Notes: generated by a model from the letters alone, not told the origin. A DNA stretch of 64,000 nt from Owenia fusiformis (GCA_903813345.2 CAIIXF020000003.1:2322109-2386108), one strand, 5' to 3'; positions 34,957-46,349 are shown, counted from the stretch's first letter. A program made the numbers and translations.

Positions 34957-36950
34957 TATTAACTGATTTTAAGCAAAGACTATGATGTAGGTTTGATCCA
35001 GGTTTTCAAAAATAAATTTGAGGAATACAAAAAGGATTTCCTGTTTGATTCCGCGTGTATTCGATTTCAAAGACATTTATTTTCCTAATTACGTTAAAAG
35101 ATCTTCGAGCAGTGCTCGATTTTTTTCGTTGTACGTCTACCCATACAATTGTTCGGTTGGAAAAATGTTGTTTTTTACACATTTCCTTTGATAATTTTCT
35201 CCCCTGACGTCTCGGAGTGTCGAATATTTTAATGAGAATGTGTTCCTCTAAACTGCACAATTTAAGACGGGTTAAGATTGAATAAATATTCATGCATTTG
35301 GTATAATTTAAAAAATCAGAAATGTACGTTGTCAACTCACAGTGTATGTTGTCCCTGTAATTGAAATTCATGAGTTATAATATTAAACATTGCAATGATT
35401 TAATTTCAAAATGCATTAAGGGTTTTATGCGTAACAAGTGATGTTCAACGAACATGCTCCTGTATCCACTGTTCCACAACTGGATGACTCTAACTGCAGT
35501 TAGCTTCATTCAAGATGGTGGACAAAATTCGTTCGTTTTCGATAAATCTCCAATTACAGCCAAACCAAGCTGAATCTTGATCCCAAAAGTTTCGCCATGC
35601 AAACTAATAAAGATATAATTGTAAACAACCACAAATAAAGGCTTAAGCACCCGCGATATTAGAGAAATTGAAAGAAAACGGCTTCACTTAGAATGACTCT
35701 AACTGAAGTGAGTGATGACGTAGGAATGAAGCTAACTGAAACGGGGAATGAAGCTAACTCAATGGGATGAATATATGGACGGCCCTGTCTGTTGTTATAA
35801 GATATCTTAATGTTATTGACTGTTGTTATTGGTTGTAGCCATTTGTATTTTGACATGGAGTGAGTTTCTATTCAATCCCATGGCCGGTGATCGTAGAAAT
35901 TGGACGGAGGGGGAGCAGACAAATTCTGGTAGAAATTTCAACAAATCTGGAAAATTCACTTTTTCAAGACAAAATTTAGTTTACGATTGAATGGCCAAAT
36001 GAATAGGCTTACGGTATGGTAAAATATTGTAAGTATTCTAGGATAAAGTATATGATGTAAAAGGCGAAATGCCGCAAACGTCCGAAAGTCAATGTTTTGC
36101 TAGTCAAGCAAGAATGGTCTACACGACCTGTAATTAAAAAACTTGTAAGTGACATTATCGTCACAAAATTAATGTCATTGCTGAGTAATTAAGTTCCCAT
36201 ACGTAATATAAAAAATAATTGAAGGGGCGGAGGGGGGGGGGCAATATTTCTATTATTCTTATTTTACTATTTTTATTTCTATTACAACTTCACGAAAATT
36301 CTTGTATTTCAAAAATGAACTCATAAAACGTACAATGTAATATAAAGCTGGATTTTACAGCTCTGAAGAATGAAAAATGGGGAATTTTAAGTTATAGGAC
36401 TTCAAGTCTAGAAACATCTCTTATCATGTCTGATATACATAAATGCTCCCCGATGCTCAATAAATAAATGACTTATCCATCACAGATAATCGTCACATTT
36501 TTTCAAGTAGACTAAATGAAGTCGGAAAACCGACTGCGTTCCAATCGACTGTACGACAATATATACAGGATCATGTTCCCCCTGGGACTATTAGACATTA
36601 GTCAGTTACTGAACATGTCCCTCCATTAATTCACCCGTCCCCTTCTTGGCGGTACCAGGCTAGGCGTATACATGTACTGATAACATGCATACCAGCATAC
36701 AAATAATTCAACAAAAGGGGTAGGCTGCATGATACTTCAAGACTTGAGTGACTTCGTTAAGATAAAGTAGCAAATGTAGACTAATGACGTACTCTTTATC
36801 GTTATTTACGCCTACGGTAGTCTAGTGTAAAACCAAACTTTCCATAAATTGGACAAATATTGTGCTTTTGTTAACTTATTCTATCAACAAGCTAAATGAT
36901 TTTAATTTGAAATATACTTAAATAGTAATTATATTTAGTTTATGTAACTG
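34957..36950. other. Left interior of the 13.3-kb element, no clear gene
   Basis: It contains repeat R3 at 35468-35760 and a poly-G stretch near 36230. A minus-strand open frame at 35006-35371 has a basic, somewhat coding-like C-terminal half, but no motif and no splice support. I do not call it a gene. Confidence 0.4.
35468..35760 (+). repeat. Repeat R3, copy 1
   Basis: Starts ACTGTTCCACAACTGGATGA and contains 'ctaactgcagttagcttcattcaagatgg' and 'cacccgcgatattagagaaattgaa'. The inverted copy is at 46350-46642. Short internal inverted segments (TGACTCTAACTG with AAGCTAACT) suggest a MITE-like origin. Confidence 0.75.
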
Positions 36951-36962
36951 GTTTCATGACCA

Positions 36963-37208
36963 TCAATCATTTATGTATACGGAGTTGCAGAATGTGAGTG
37001 TCATCTCCCAGGTAAAGTAAAGGCATATTTTCTGCACTAAACGAAATTTCTTTAAGCACTGGCCGATGTCAAGTAGCAAATGAAGACATATATTCGTATC
37101 TAGTTTCCCAGCTACAATGGCCTGAAGGACACTGACAAAATCGTCACATCTATCCATCTTCTTCATTATTTCCAGCACTCTTTTTCATTACCCCTTCAAG
37201 TTCACTTT
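36963..37208 (-). pseudogene. Unrecognised minus-strand gene, exon 4, frameshifted
   Basis: Acceptor atttattgcag, then ESELEGVMKK in phase with exon 3. That frame soon meets TAG. One base further on, a second frame continues naturally: VLEIMKKMDRCDDFVSVLQA, then IVAGKLDTNICLHLLLDIGQ, ending at a stop at 36963. The simplest reading is a one-base gain in 'aaaaagag'. The NICLHLLLDIGQ-like core reminds me of uncharacterised invertebrate proteins, but I cannot name a family. A sequencing error could also explain it. Confidence 0.6.
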
Positions 37209-37329
37209 CTGCAATAAATCAAATTAAATTACCAACATTTACACGATTGTGCTTCAAATAATCCATTATTATATCTTGATCAATTGTATTAAATGTTATT
37301 GGAGCATTCGAAAACAGCTATTTGTACTA

Positions 37330-37541
37330 CAGGGTGGTAAAAACGTAATTCCAAACCATGCATTTTACTCATATCTTTTGGCGTGTACCACAGGAGGATG
37401 AACATTAACATTGTGACTATCAGTCCGATGGTTATCAAATGCGATAGAAAATTGAATGATGGACAAATGTGCCAAATATCAGTGAGTAATTTCTTAAAAT
37501 AAAAAAGAGGAAAATAGCGACAGCATTTCCATTTTTACCTG
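37330..37541. mobile_element. 212-bp mariner-type MITE in the minus-strand gene's intron
   Basis: TA-flanked with inverted CAGG-GGTAAAAA ends. Its interior ('attgtgactatcagtccgatggt', 'caaatgtgccaaatatcagtgagtaatttctt') matches the flanks of the longer element at 53513-54068, so it is an internal-deletion derivative of that family. Confidence 0.75.
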
Positions 37542-37765
37542 TAGATAATTATTTTGTTAAAGACTGATTAAATTAAAATTGTTTAAGAGTACTCAAACAA
37601 CCAACATGTCTTAATTAATATAATTTCACAATTCCCATTGGCAGACTTGGGGGATGAGGCACACGTATGTTAACGAAATGTGAAAGCAGAGGGTGTTGGC
37701 CAAATGATATTTTGTTTGAAGGGTGCTTCCCAATTACCCTATTTTTATCAAGTGTCTCTCATTAC

Positions 37766-37810
37766 CTGTAATATCACTTTTGACATCTTCGATTCTCTCT
37801 TCGTCAGTTC
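37766..37810 (-). CDS. Unrecognised minus-strand gene, exon 3
   Basis: A 45-nt exon between cttatcttacag and gtaatg, phase 1 in and out, encoding GTDEERIEDVKSDIT. The acidic composition continues exon 2. Phase agreement with exons 2 and 4 is the main support. Confidence 0.6.
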
Positions 37811-38046
37811 CTGTAAGATAAGTGAATTTATACGTATGAAATTTGAACCAAATTATTATTTGAGTTATCAGATATTACATTTTTATGGAGTGGTGACCAT
37901 TTTGAATTAAACGGGCATTTTAATTAGTTATCGCCCTTACACACAGACGGACGGACGGCTTCTCTATTTCCCTAAGAACTTCGTTCAGTGGGATAAAAAA
38001 GTCATTAAGTGTAGTTACGGCGTCAAATTATTTAAAGACAACTCAC

Positions 38047-38118
38047 CTTCTGTCTCATCCAGATCCAAAGCAATCTGTTTATCTGCTCGCTCGATGGGAG
38101 ATTGTGCCTGTTCTTCCA
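38047..38118 (-). CDS. Unrecognised minus-strand gene, exon 2
   Basis: A 72-nt exon between tattttacatag and gtgagt, encoding VEEQAQSPIERADKQIALDL plus DETE. Phase 1 on both sides. It reads as a charged, flexible segment. Confidence 0.65.
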
Positions 38119-38368
38119 CTATGTAAAATATAAATAAAATAAGTATGTCAATTACGAGTATAAAATGACATGAATGAATACGTATATCTCTTATTCAGAG
38201 TCTATTGCAAACAAAACACATTTTAGTTATTCTCCTTGGAGTTAAAAACAATGTCTTTTGAATTTGAAAAATAGAGTAAGTTAAAATTGCAAGCTAAGGG
38301 TCCGACGAGAACGCCATCACCAGAGAACTGCTAAAAGGCCCCCATTGTCACTCGTGACGGGGATATAC

Positions 38369-38702
38369 CACTGGCGGATTAGGGGGGGGGGGGGCCCAGG
38401 GGCCCGGGCCCCCCCCCCCTTGGGTGGGCCCAGAAAAAAAAAATTGGGCCCAAAAAAATTTTTGGGCCAAACAAGGCCTTCAGGCCCCAAAAAGTGGGCC
38501 TTTTTGGTCATTACTGGGCCTTTTAAGGCCTTATTTGTTAATTTCAGGCCAAATTTTGAAGAAAATGGGCCTCAAAATTTCAAAATTTGGGCCCACTTTT
38601 GGATTTTAGGGGCCCAAAATTTTTTTCCGCGCAAGCGCGGACGTTTTTTCTCTGACCTGAAATTTGGGCCCCCCCCCTTGTTGGTTCCTGGATCCGCCCC
38701 TG
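38369..38702 (+). mobile_element. GGCGGAT-ended element, best-preserved copy
   Basis: CACTGGCGGATTAGGGG at the left and GGATCCGCCCCTG at the right, flanked by TATAC on both sides (38364-38368, 38703-38707). The interior is dense in GGGCC/GGCCC and has 'ggcctttttggtcattactgggcc'. 334 bp, no coding. It again shows a 5'-CAC end and a 5-bp duplication, like the 13.3-kb host. Confidence 0.75.
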
Positions 38703-38749
38703 TATACAGGTATCCAGGTATCCAGTAGTTAGACCATTGCCTCACATAA

Positions 38750-39140
38750 TCGTGTTTTAGTGAAAGAAGCATTCTATATTTTGTCCAATGACTCACCACG
38801 ATACAGACTCATAGTCGTCTTTTACTTTACTCCAAGGGGTTTACATTTGAGCATTTCGACCCACAATTACTTGCAAATGGACACGACGTGTTCTAGTGAA
38901 AGAAGAACCCCATTTAGTACCTTTGGGGCCATCACGAGACGTGTTCTAGTGAAAGAAGAACCTCAATTTCCTATATAGCCCCAAAGGCCATAAATGGACG
39001 TGTTCTAGTGAAAGAAGATGCAATGATCTATGGAGCACTATGGACAACCAGGAGGCGTGTTCTAGTGATAGAAGTAGACTTGATTACCTATGTTCTATAG
39101 AACACAACACAACACGAGACGTATTCTTGTGAAAGAAGCA
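38750..39140 (+). repeat. Six spaced direct repeats of a 20-bp motif
   Basis: ACGTGTTCTAGTGAAAGAAG or a close variant at about 38752, 38886, 38939, 39000, 39057 and 39120. The last five are spaced 53-63 bases apart; the first gap is about 134. The sequences between are unlike one another apart from 'cctttggggcc' and 'gccccaaagg' themes. It looks CRISPR-like in layout only. Confidence 0.75.
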
Positions 39141-39245
39141 ATTCACTATAGCTCCATGGTTAATAGGGACTTGTAGTATTCAACTTTGACAAATCTTCAT
39201 ATTTTATGAGATGTTTCAATGGAGAGGTTTCACTGGAGTTATTAA

Positions 39246-39999
39246 GGTGCCGTGGAAGTTAACAGGAAATGACGAAACAGGAAGTGACAAAAAAATTTGC
39301 ATTTTAGACATTTTTTTGAATAAAGATAACAGAGTTCTGGTTTGACCTTCAGTCAATTTGACTATTTCCACATATCATTTACATGACCAGGATCACAATG
39401 TGCATGGTCAGAATGACCCTAAACATGATGAAATAACCTTTTTAGCCCTTTGAAAGTGTGACTGAAAAAAAGCTAAAAGAAGGAGCTAGGGAAGGTAACT
39501 GAACAGAATCTTTTGAATTTTTCAGAAAATGTGCCCAATATAATGCTCTAACTGACACTATCTTTGAAATTTTAGAAAATTGTCTTAAACAAAAATGGCG
39601 GTCATAAAAAGGAAAATAGATCGCTTTTCAAATCAGTTTTTTCATTTTTTTCTTTTTCTATAAATGATATCAAATTTTCAAAGATTGTATCAGTTAGAGC
39701 AATATATTGGGCACATTTTCTGAAAAATTCAAAAGATTCTGTTTAGTGACCTTTCCTACCTCCTTCTTTTAGCTATTTTTCAGTCACATTTTCAGAGGGC
39801 TGAAAAGGTTATTTCATCATGTTTAGGTTCATTCTGACCATGAACATTGTGATCCTGGACCTGTAAATGGTATTTGGAACTAGTTGAATTGACTGGAGGT
39901 CAAAACAGAACTCAGTTATCTTTGTTCAAAAAATGTCTAAAAATGCAAAAAGAATTGTCACTTCCTGTTTTGTCATTTCCTGTTAACTTCCATAGCACC
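39246..39999. mobile_element. 754-bp foldback element with TTAA target duplication
   Basis: TTAA at 39242-39245 and 40000-40003. The ends GGTGCCGTGGAAGTTAACAG and the inverse of GTTAACTTCCATAGCACC continue as arms of about 350 bp, so nearly the whole element is a hairpin around a short centre with 'caaaaatggcgg'. No coding. It lies in the minus-strand gene's first intron, 19 bases beyond the donor of exon 1. Confidence 0.85.
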
Positions 40000-40021
40000 T
40001 TAAAACATCTATATAGCTTAC

Positions 40022-40178
40022 CTTGAATACCATGTGCTTGTCTTTTAAGTCGCAGTTTCATAGAAGTCGGGTCAGCGATTACTTTGTTTCCCTTTGCTTG
40101 TAGTTCTTTGACTTTCACTAACGATACATTGAAATGTCTTGATGCGTATTTGTGTCTACCACTGTCGGGGTCGATCAT
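40022..40178 (-). CDS. Unrecognised minus-strand gene, exon 1
   Basis: ATG at 40178 with an in-frame stop just upstream. It encodes MIDPDSGRHKYASRHFNVSL, then a Lys/Arg-rich stretch ending KLRLKRQAHGIQ and donor gtaagc. The composition (HKYASRHFNVSLVKVKELQAKG) is basic and looks like a DNA- or RNA-binding tail, but I recognise no domain. Exons 1-4 together give about 90 residues before the frameshift. Being inside the 13.3-kb element, it may be an element gene or a captured host gene. Confidence 0.65.
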
Positions 40179-41129
40179 ATGTTATACTAAAATTTTCAGT
40201 GATGTGATTGTTCAAACAATGGCAAAGAGAATTGCGTCAATTTCATCATCTTGTCTCGGGCAATAATAGCACATGTATTGAGCTGGAATTGATAAGTAAT
40301 ATACATTGACCAAAAAGGTTTTTACAACATTATATTCTGCATGACAATACTCGTATGCGAAATCATGGGCTTTCGATAGACAAACTTTGACTTTGATGGT
40401 AACCAGGTAACATAATCACGGGTAGTATCTAAAGCCCCGCTATGATTTAAAAATCGCGAGCAAGTTCCCGCTGAAATCGCGAGCATAGTCCTGTTTATTT
40501 GTATCACTTTGGAAAATGAACCAAAAGGATGAAAATACTTATTACCGTTCTTTGATACTCCAGCAAAACTTTGAAAACAGATTTATTTGACAAAAAATGA
40601 CATGAAAAATGATTATTTTTTACTTGCATGAAGGAAAGGGGCGTCAACATGCACGTTTGCATAATTTACTGTTCATATATTACCTTTATCGTTAAAATAA
40701 AGGCAATAAATACGATTTACATACTCCATAATAAATATCGGATCAAGATGGTCTGTATTGATAAGTTACTGGACAATGACACCTGCCATGGGGGTCGAAA
40801 TACACTATTAAAGGTGTTCCAGTGGCCCCGCCGAAAACATGAGGAGGCCCCGCTGAAAACATGAGGAGACCCCGCTGAAAACACGAGCAAATTTCACGAC
40901 TACCCGCTTCGATCACGAGGAAAGCTTCATCATTATTCCATGAATATAGTGAGCTTCTTTATATGAACGTACACGATAACGTATTAATGACAATCACATA
41001 ACATATCATTCTATGGCAACATTACAAATAATTTTTATATGTAAATATACTTTGTACATTTCGGAGTTAAATGTACATTCTACATAATTCACTATTCCAA
41101 GGATTAAACTTCTGAGGACACATATATTG

Positions 41130-41770
41130 CATTGGTTCTTTTGTCCGACCGTTCATTCGTGCGTGCATTCGACCGAACGTTCGTTTGTGCGTGCGGTCGT
41201 CTGACCGTGCGTTCGTCCGACGGTCCGTTCGTTCATGCGTGCGTTCATCCGACCGATTGTTCGTTCGTGCGTGCATCGCCCAACCATGCGTTCGTGACAG
41301 CGTTCGTCCGACCGTCCATTTGTTCGTTCGTGCGTGCATCCGTTCGTGCGAATGTCCGTCCGTTTGTGTGCGCATGCGTTCGTCTGACCGTCCGTTTGTG
41401 CCTGCTTTCGTCTGACTGCCCTTCATGGGTTCGTCCGTCTAGGCATCCGTTCGTCCGTGCGTGCTTTCGTTCAACCGTCCATTCATGCGTGCGTTCCTCT
41501 GTTTGTTCTTTTTGCGTTCGTTTGTGTGTTCGTTCGTGCGTGCGTTCATTCGTGCGTTTGTTTGTAACTACGTTCTTGCGTGCGTGGGTTCGATCTTTTG
41601 TAAACTGTTTTCTTCTATCTTTCCTTCATGCGTTCTTTTGGCCGCCTATCCGTCCATTTGTTCATTCATTGTTTTTTCGGCTGTTCTTCTGTCCATCCGT
41701 GCGTTCTTTCCTCGTTCGTTTGTTCGTTTGCAGGTTTTCATCAAAATTTGTCTTTCCACTGCCATATGAA
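41130..41770 (+). repeat. CGTTCGTGCG-type degenerate satellite
   Basis: About 640 bp made of short variants of GTTCGT, GCGTGC, CGTCCGACCG, with almost no A. Long open frames on it are by-products of the skew. It directly abuts the purine tract. Confidence 0.9.
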
Positions 41771-41774
41771 AGAA

Positions 41775-44455
41775 TGTAAATAATCAAGAAAGCAAGCAAG
41801 GACGTGAGGAAGTAAACAAGCAACAAAGTAAGTAATTGAGTAAGCAAGCAAGTAAAGAAGGAATGGAGGAAGTAAATCGAGGAAGTGAAGGTGGGAGTAA
41901 TATAAGTAAGCAAGGAAGGAAAAAAGGAAGGAAGGAGGGAAGGAAAGAAGCAATGAAGCAATGAAGGAAGGAAGGAAGGAAGGAAGGAAGGAAACCGAGG
42001 GAGCAAGGAAGGAACGATGCGAGTAAAGAATTAAGCAGGGAAGCTAGCAAGTAAGGAAGCGATGAAGAAAGGAAGCAAGGAAGCAAAGAAGAAAGGAAAC
42101 GAGGAAGCAAGGAAGGAAGGAAGCAAGCAAAGACGCAAAGAAAGGAAGAAAAAAAGCAAGGAAGTAAGTAAGAAAGGAAGGAAGAAGGCGAGAATGCAAG
42201 GAAGCAAGGAGGGAAGAAAGCAAGGAAGAAATGAAGCGAGAAAAGAAGGACATGAGGAAAGAATGAAGGAAACGAGGAAGCAAGGAAGGAGGAAAGTAGG
42301 AAGTGAGGAAGAAAGGAAGCAAGGAAGGAAGGAGGCAAGTGAGGAAGCGATGAAGCAAGGAAAGAAGGAAGCGAGGAAGCAAGGAAGGAGGAAAGATGGA
42401 AGCGAGGAAGCAAGAAAGGAATGGAGCGAGAAAGGAAGGACGCGAGGAAAAAAACGAAAGAAGCGAGGAAGCAAGGAATGAGGAAACAAGGAAGCGAGGA
42501 AGGATGGAAGCAAGGAAGGAGGGAAGTGAGGAAGGAAGGAAGCGAGGAAGCAAGGAAAGAAGAAAGCGAGGAAGCATGGAAGGAGGGAATGAAGCAAGGA
42601 ACGAAGGAAGAAAGTAAGGAAGTGAGGAAGAAATTTGTGAAGGAAGCGAGGAAGCAAAGAAGGGGAAAAGAAGGGAGCGAGGAAGGAAAAAAGCAAGGAA
42701 GGAAAGAGGGAAACGAGGAAAGAAGGAAGCGAGGAAGCAAGGAAGGAATGAAGCGAGGAAGCAAGGTAGGAAGGAAGTGAGGAAGGAAAGATTGCGAGGA
42801 AGGAAGGACGCGAGGAAGCAAAGAAGGAAGGAAGGAAGCAAGGAAGGAAGCAAGGAAACGAGAAAGCGAGGAGGGAAGAAAGCGAGGAAGGAAGGAACTG
42901 AGGAAGAAAGAAAGGACGGAAGCGAAGGAACAAGGAAGGAACGATGGAAGGAAGCAAGGAAGGAAGGAACTGAGGAAGCAAGGAAGGAAGCAAGGAAGGG
43001 AACGAGGAAGAAAGGAAGCCAGGAAGCAAAGAAGGAAGGAAACGATGAATCAAGGAAGGAAGGAAGCAAGCAAAGACGCAAGAAAGGAAGGAAGGAAAAA
43101 AAGCAAGGAAGGAAGTAAGTAAGGAAAGAAGGCGAGAAAGCAAGGAGGGAAGGAGGGAATGAAGCGACAAAAGAACAACGCGAGGAAAGAATGAAGGAAA
43201 CGAGGAAGCAAGGAAGGAGGAAAGAAGGAAGTGAGGAAGGGGGGAAGCAAGGAAGGGAGGATGCAAGTGAGGAAGGAATGAATCGAGGATGCAAGGAAAG
43301 AAGAAAGCGAGGAAGCAAGGAAGGAGGAGAGAAGGAAGCGAGGGAGGAAGCAAGGAAGAAATGAAGCGAAAAAGGAAGGACGCGAGGAAAAAATGAAGGA
43401 ATCGAGGATGCAAGGAAGGAGGAAAAAGGAAGCGGGGAAGGAAGGAAGCAAGGAATGAAGGAGGGAAGTGAGGAAGGAAGGAAGCGAGGAAGGAAGGAAA
43501 GAAGGAAGCGAGGAAGCAAGGAAGAAAGCAAAGAAGGAAGCGAGGAAGCATGGAAGGAAGGAATGAAGCAAGGAAGGAAGGAGGAAAGGAAGTGAGGAAG
43601 AAATTTATGAAGAAAGCGAGGAAACAAAGAAGGAGGAAAGAAAGGAGCGAGGAAGGAAAAAAGCAAGGAAGGAAGCGAGGAAGCAAGGAGGGAAGGAAGC
43701 GAGGAAGCAAGGTAGGAAGGAAGCGAGGAAGGAAAGATGCAAGGACGGAAGGAAGCGAGGAAGCAAGGAAGGAAGGAAGCAAGAAAAGAAGAGGCGAGGA
43801 AGAAAGGAAGGTAGGAATCGAGGAAGGAAAGAAGCAAGGAAGGAAGGAAGCGAGGAAGGAAAGAAGCGAGGAAGCAAGGAAGCCAGGAAGGAAGGAAGCG
43901 AGGAAGCAAGGAGGGAAAGAAGCAAGGAAGGGAGGAAGCAAGGAAGAAGGAAGGAAGCGAGGAAGCAAGGAAAGGAGGAAGCGAGGAAGGAAGTAAGCGA
44001 GGAAGAAAGGAAGGAAGGAACGAAGCGAGGAAGGAAGGATGCAAGGAAGCGAAGAAGCAAGGAAGTGAGGAAGCAAGGAAGGGAGGAAGCAAGGAAGGGA
44101 GGAAGGAAGCAAGGATGGAAGGAAGCGAGGAAGGAAGGATGCAAGAATGCGAGGAAGCAAGAAAGCGAGGAAGGAAGCGAGGAAGCAAGGGAGGAGGGAA
44201 GCAAGGAAGGAAGCAAGAAAGAAAGGAGGGAAGTGAGGAAGGAAGGAAGCTAGGAAGGGAGGAAGCGAAGGAATGAAGTGAGGAAGCAAGGAAGGAATGA
44301 AGCAGGGAAGCAAAGAAGGAAGGAAGCGAGGAAGGGGGAATCAAGGATGGAAGGAAGCGAGGAATGAAGGATGTGAGGAAGCGAGGAAGAAAGCAAGGAA
44401 GGAAGGAAGGAAGCGTAGAAGCAAGGAAGGGAGGAAGCGAGCAAGCAAGTAAGCA
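41775..44455 (+). repeat. 2.7-kb polypurine tract, (GGAAGCAAGGAAGCGA)-type
   Basis: Nearly pure A/G on the plus strand with scattered single C or T, built from GGAA, GCAA, GCGA units in higher-order mixtures. Minus-strand frames of up to 813 codons (Leu/Pro/Ser/Phe-rich) arise because the purine strand rarely gives stop codons on its complement. The mirror-repeat character makes triplex (H-DNA) formation possible. Confidence 0.92.
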
Positions 44456-44631
44456 ACAGGATATTGATATAGGAATAATATTCATAAACGTTATTCTGAC
44501 TAAATCATTTTAGGTTCACCTAAACGCACGCTTCTTACTGAATATCGACTTGTACTCAAAGATGGAACAGAGGGGACAGTTGAAATACAGAAAATACAGA
44601 ATATTTCCTATGGACTATGTAGTAAGATCAC

Positions 44632-44785
44632 ACGATAAAAAACGTTATACAACGATTTGAAGCGCAACATAGGATATATTGTGCTCTCGATATGCTGTAT
44701 TTCCACTTGATTTCATCTCGTGCCAATACAGATTTTTTTAGCACAATATATCCTATACTGCACTTCAAATCATTCAATAACGTAT
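44632..44785. mobile_element. Palindromic MITE 'P', copy 2
   Basis: Same family as 33049-33199: CACACGATAAAAAACGTTAT at the left, GATTTGAAGCGCAACATAGG, and an inverted right arm ending TCAAATCATTCAATAACGTA. Confidence 0.75.
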
Positions 44786-45459
44786 ATTACTTCAAATTAC
44801 GAAAATGAGGTTAAATGTTTAACATTTCGTCCGATCTAATACTCATCACATTTCTCAGATGATCTTTCGTATTCTGTAAAATGGCATGGAAATATGATAC
44901 TGCAGTTTTCCAACAACAACGTATCATAATATGAACTATATATAACAGTTGTGTTTGCTGTTATTGAGAATTGTATTGACAAATAATGTATTCAGCGGGA
45001 TCTTTGCTTAATTGCTCCTGCTAGAAGCGGGGCCTTGAGGGATATGATAAAATTTAAATATAAAATGTTCTGTAAAGCTTTCGGAAGTGAAACTCGGTAC
45101 ATCTTTATTTCATATCACTATCGTTATTTCAACCACAGGACAACATCGTTCTTCACCAATAACGTATAGAAATATAAAGATAAAGATTCAAAATGATACT
45201 TTCTCTCTTCAATTGACAAATAACGAACCACAGAACGACCGTTCGCGATACATTTTTTCCAGCAGTTGCTTTTTTAGTCTCAATACCATGTAATACCATG
45301 TAATCATTGGGAAAAATTAAAAGAAAACGTTTTGTAAATCATACAATTCAAGAACACAAAAAAGAACCCATGACTTCTTTTTATTCCTCGCGATTTCAGC
45401 GGGAACTTGCTCGCGATTTTTAAATCATAGCGGGGCTTTAGATACTACCCGTGATAATG

Positions 45460-46349
45460 TAAAACCTAGTTCCTCATTGAAATATCCATGGTGTATGGCT
45501 TATAGAAGAAAATCAAAACGAACCTGCCATTTCAGTTTAGTTCAGTTTCCCGTCACTACTCATACTAATACCAACTGTAGTGGTCCAGTTAGATTTACAT
45601 CCTAGGATATATTCGTGGCTTAACTTATTAGCTGTTTATCTCGTATTATCCATTGTGTGATCCATTGCCAGTGTGATCTGTAGTATTCTTAACTACTGTA
45701 CTATCCCTTGGAATGCACAGCCTGTGGGGGAACGAGTGCGGTTAATGTTTTCTTTAACCCTGACATGTACGCACCAACTACTTAAACCAGTATCATGCAT
45801 CATGGGAAGGCATCATCTGTGGTCATGTGGTTACATAACAAGACAAAGCCCAGTGCGTATGACAAAACATAGTCTCTCACAAATAATCTAATTAATTAAG
45901 GAAATGTGTTCGAAGTTTAAAAAAAGGAGATTAAGAAGGTGAATTCTGTCATAGGCAATAATTTAGTAAACCGTATACACTTATATTATTTTGATAATGC
46001 ACTGAACAAATAAAAATGAACATTGCCTTTAACTGCATGTCTTCAATATTCAGGTTGTTACATCATTGTATACAATATTGTTGCTTCACGATAAAAGAAA
46101 CCCTTTTTATCCATCATTCGCTTACAATTTAGAATGATAATATTCTCCGGTGCTATTCGAATCGGGGGGGGGGGGTGCTTTTTGATAGTTTTGTTTAGAA
46201 AATCGTGCGAAAAGTGCTCAGAGTGGTGAAAACCTGCGGGAATTTGAAATAATTTCTGGCCAGGGAGGGGGAAACTACCGAACCTCCAGCTTCCCCTGGT
46301 TACGGAACTGCTTATTGGTAATTTGTATAGCCCATTATAAATCTCCATT
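45460..46349. other. Right interior of the 13.3-kb element, no gene
   Basis: No convincing coding region. A poly-G-bounded repeat at about 46160-46310 is a weak relative of 3202-3372. Confidence 0.5.

Larger units (their letters stand above)
40411..45459. mobile_element. Nested 5.05-kb unit bounded by 73-bp inverted repeats
   Basis: The segments 40411-40483 and 45387-45459 are nearly perfect inverted copies of equal length (CACGGGTAGTATCTAAAGCC ... GAAATCGCGAG). Everything between, including the CGTTCG-type and polypurine tracts, lies inside. Further 'ccccgctgaaaac' units near 40830-40890 echo the end sequence. No transposase and no clear target duplication, so this may be an element or a pair of separate insertions. 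Confidence 0.55.

Noticed and set aside
35006-35371. 121-codon minus-strand frame with a basic C-terminal half
   Set aside because: No motif, no splice context and no agreement with the neighbouring exons; left unassigned.
38750-39140. CRISPR array
   Set aside because: The genome is animal, there are no cas genes, the motif varies and spacing is irregular; kept only as spaced direct repeats.
41132-41779. 215-codon plus-strand frame rich in Arg, Val, Ser, Phe and Cys
   Set aside because: By-product of the CGTTCG-type satellite; overlapping frames on the same strand are equally open.
42031-44485. Minus-strand open frames of 760 and 813 codons
   Set aside because: Leu/Pro/Ser/Phe low-complexity translation of a polypurine satellite; several frames are open at once, which no real gene shows.
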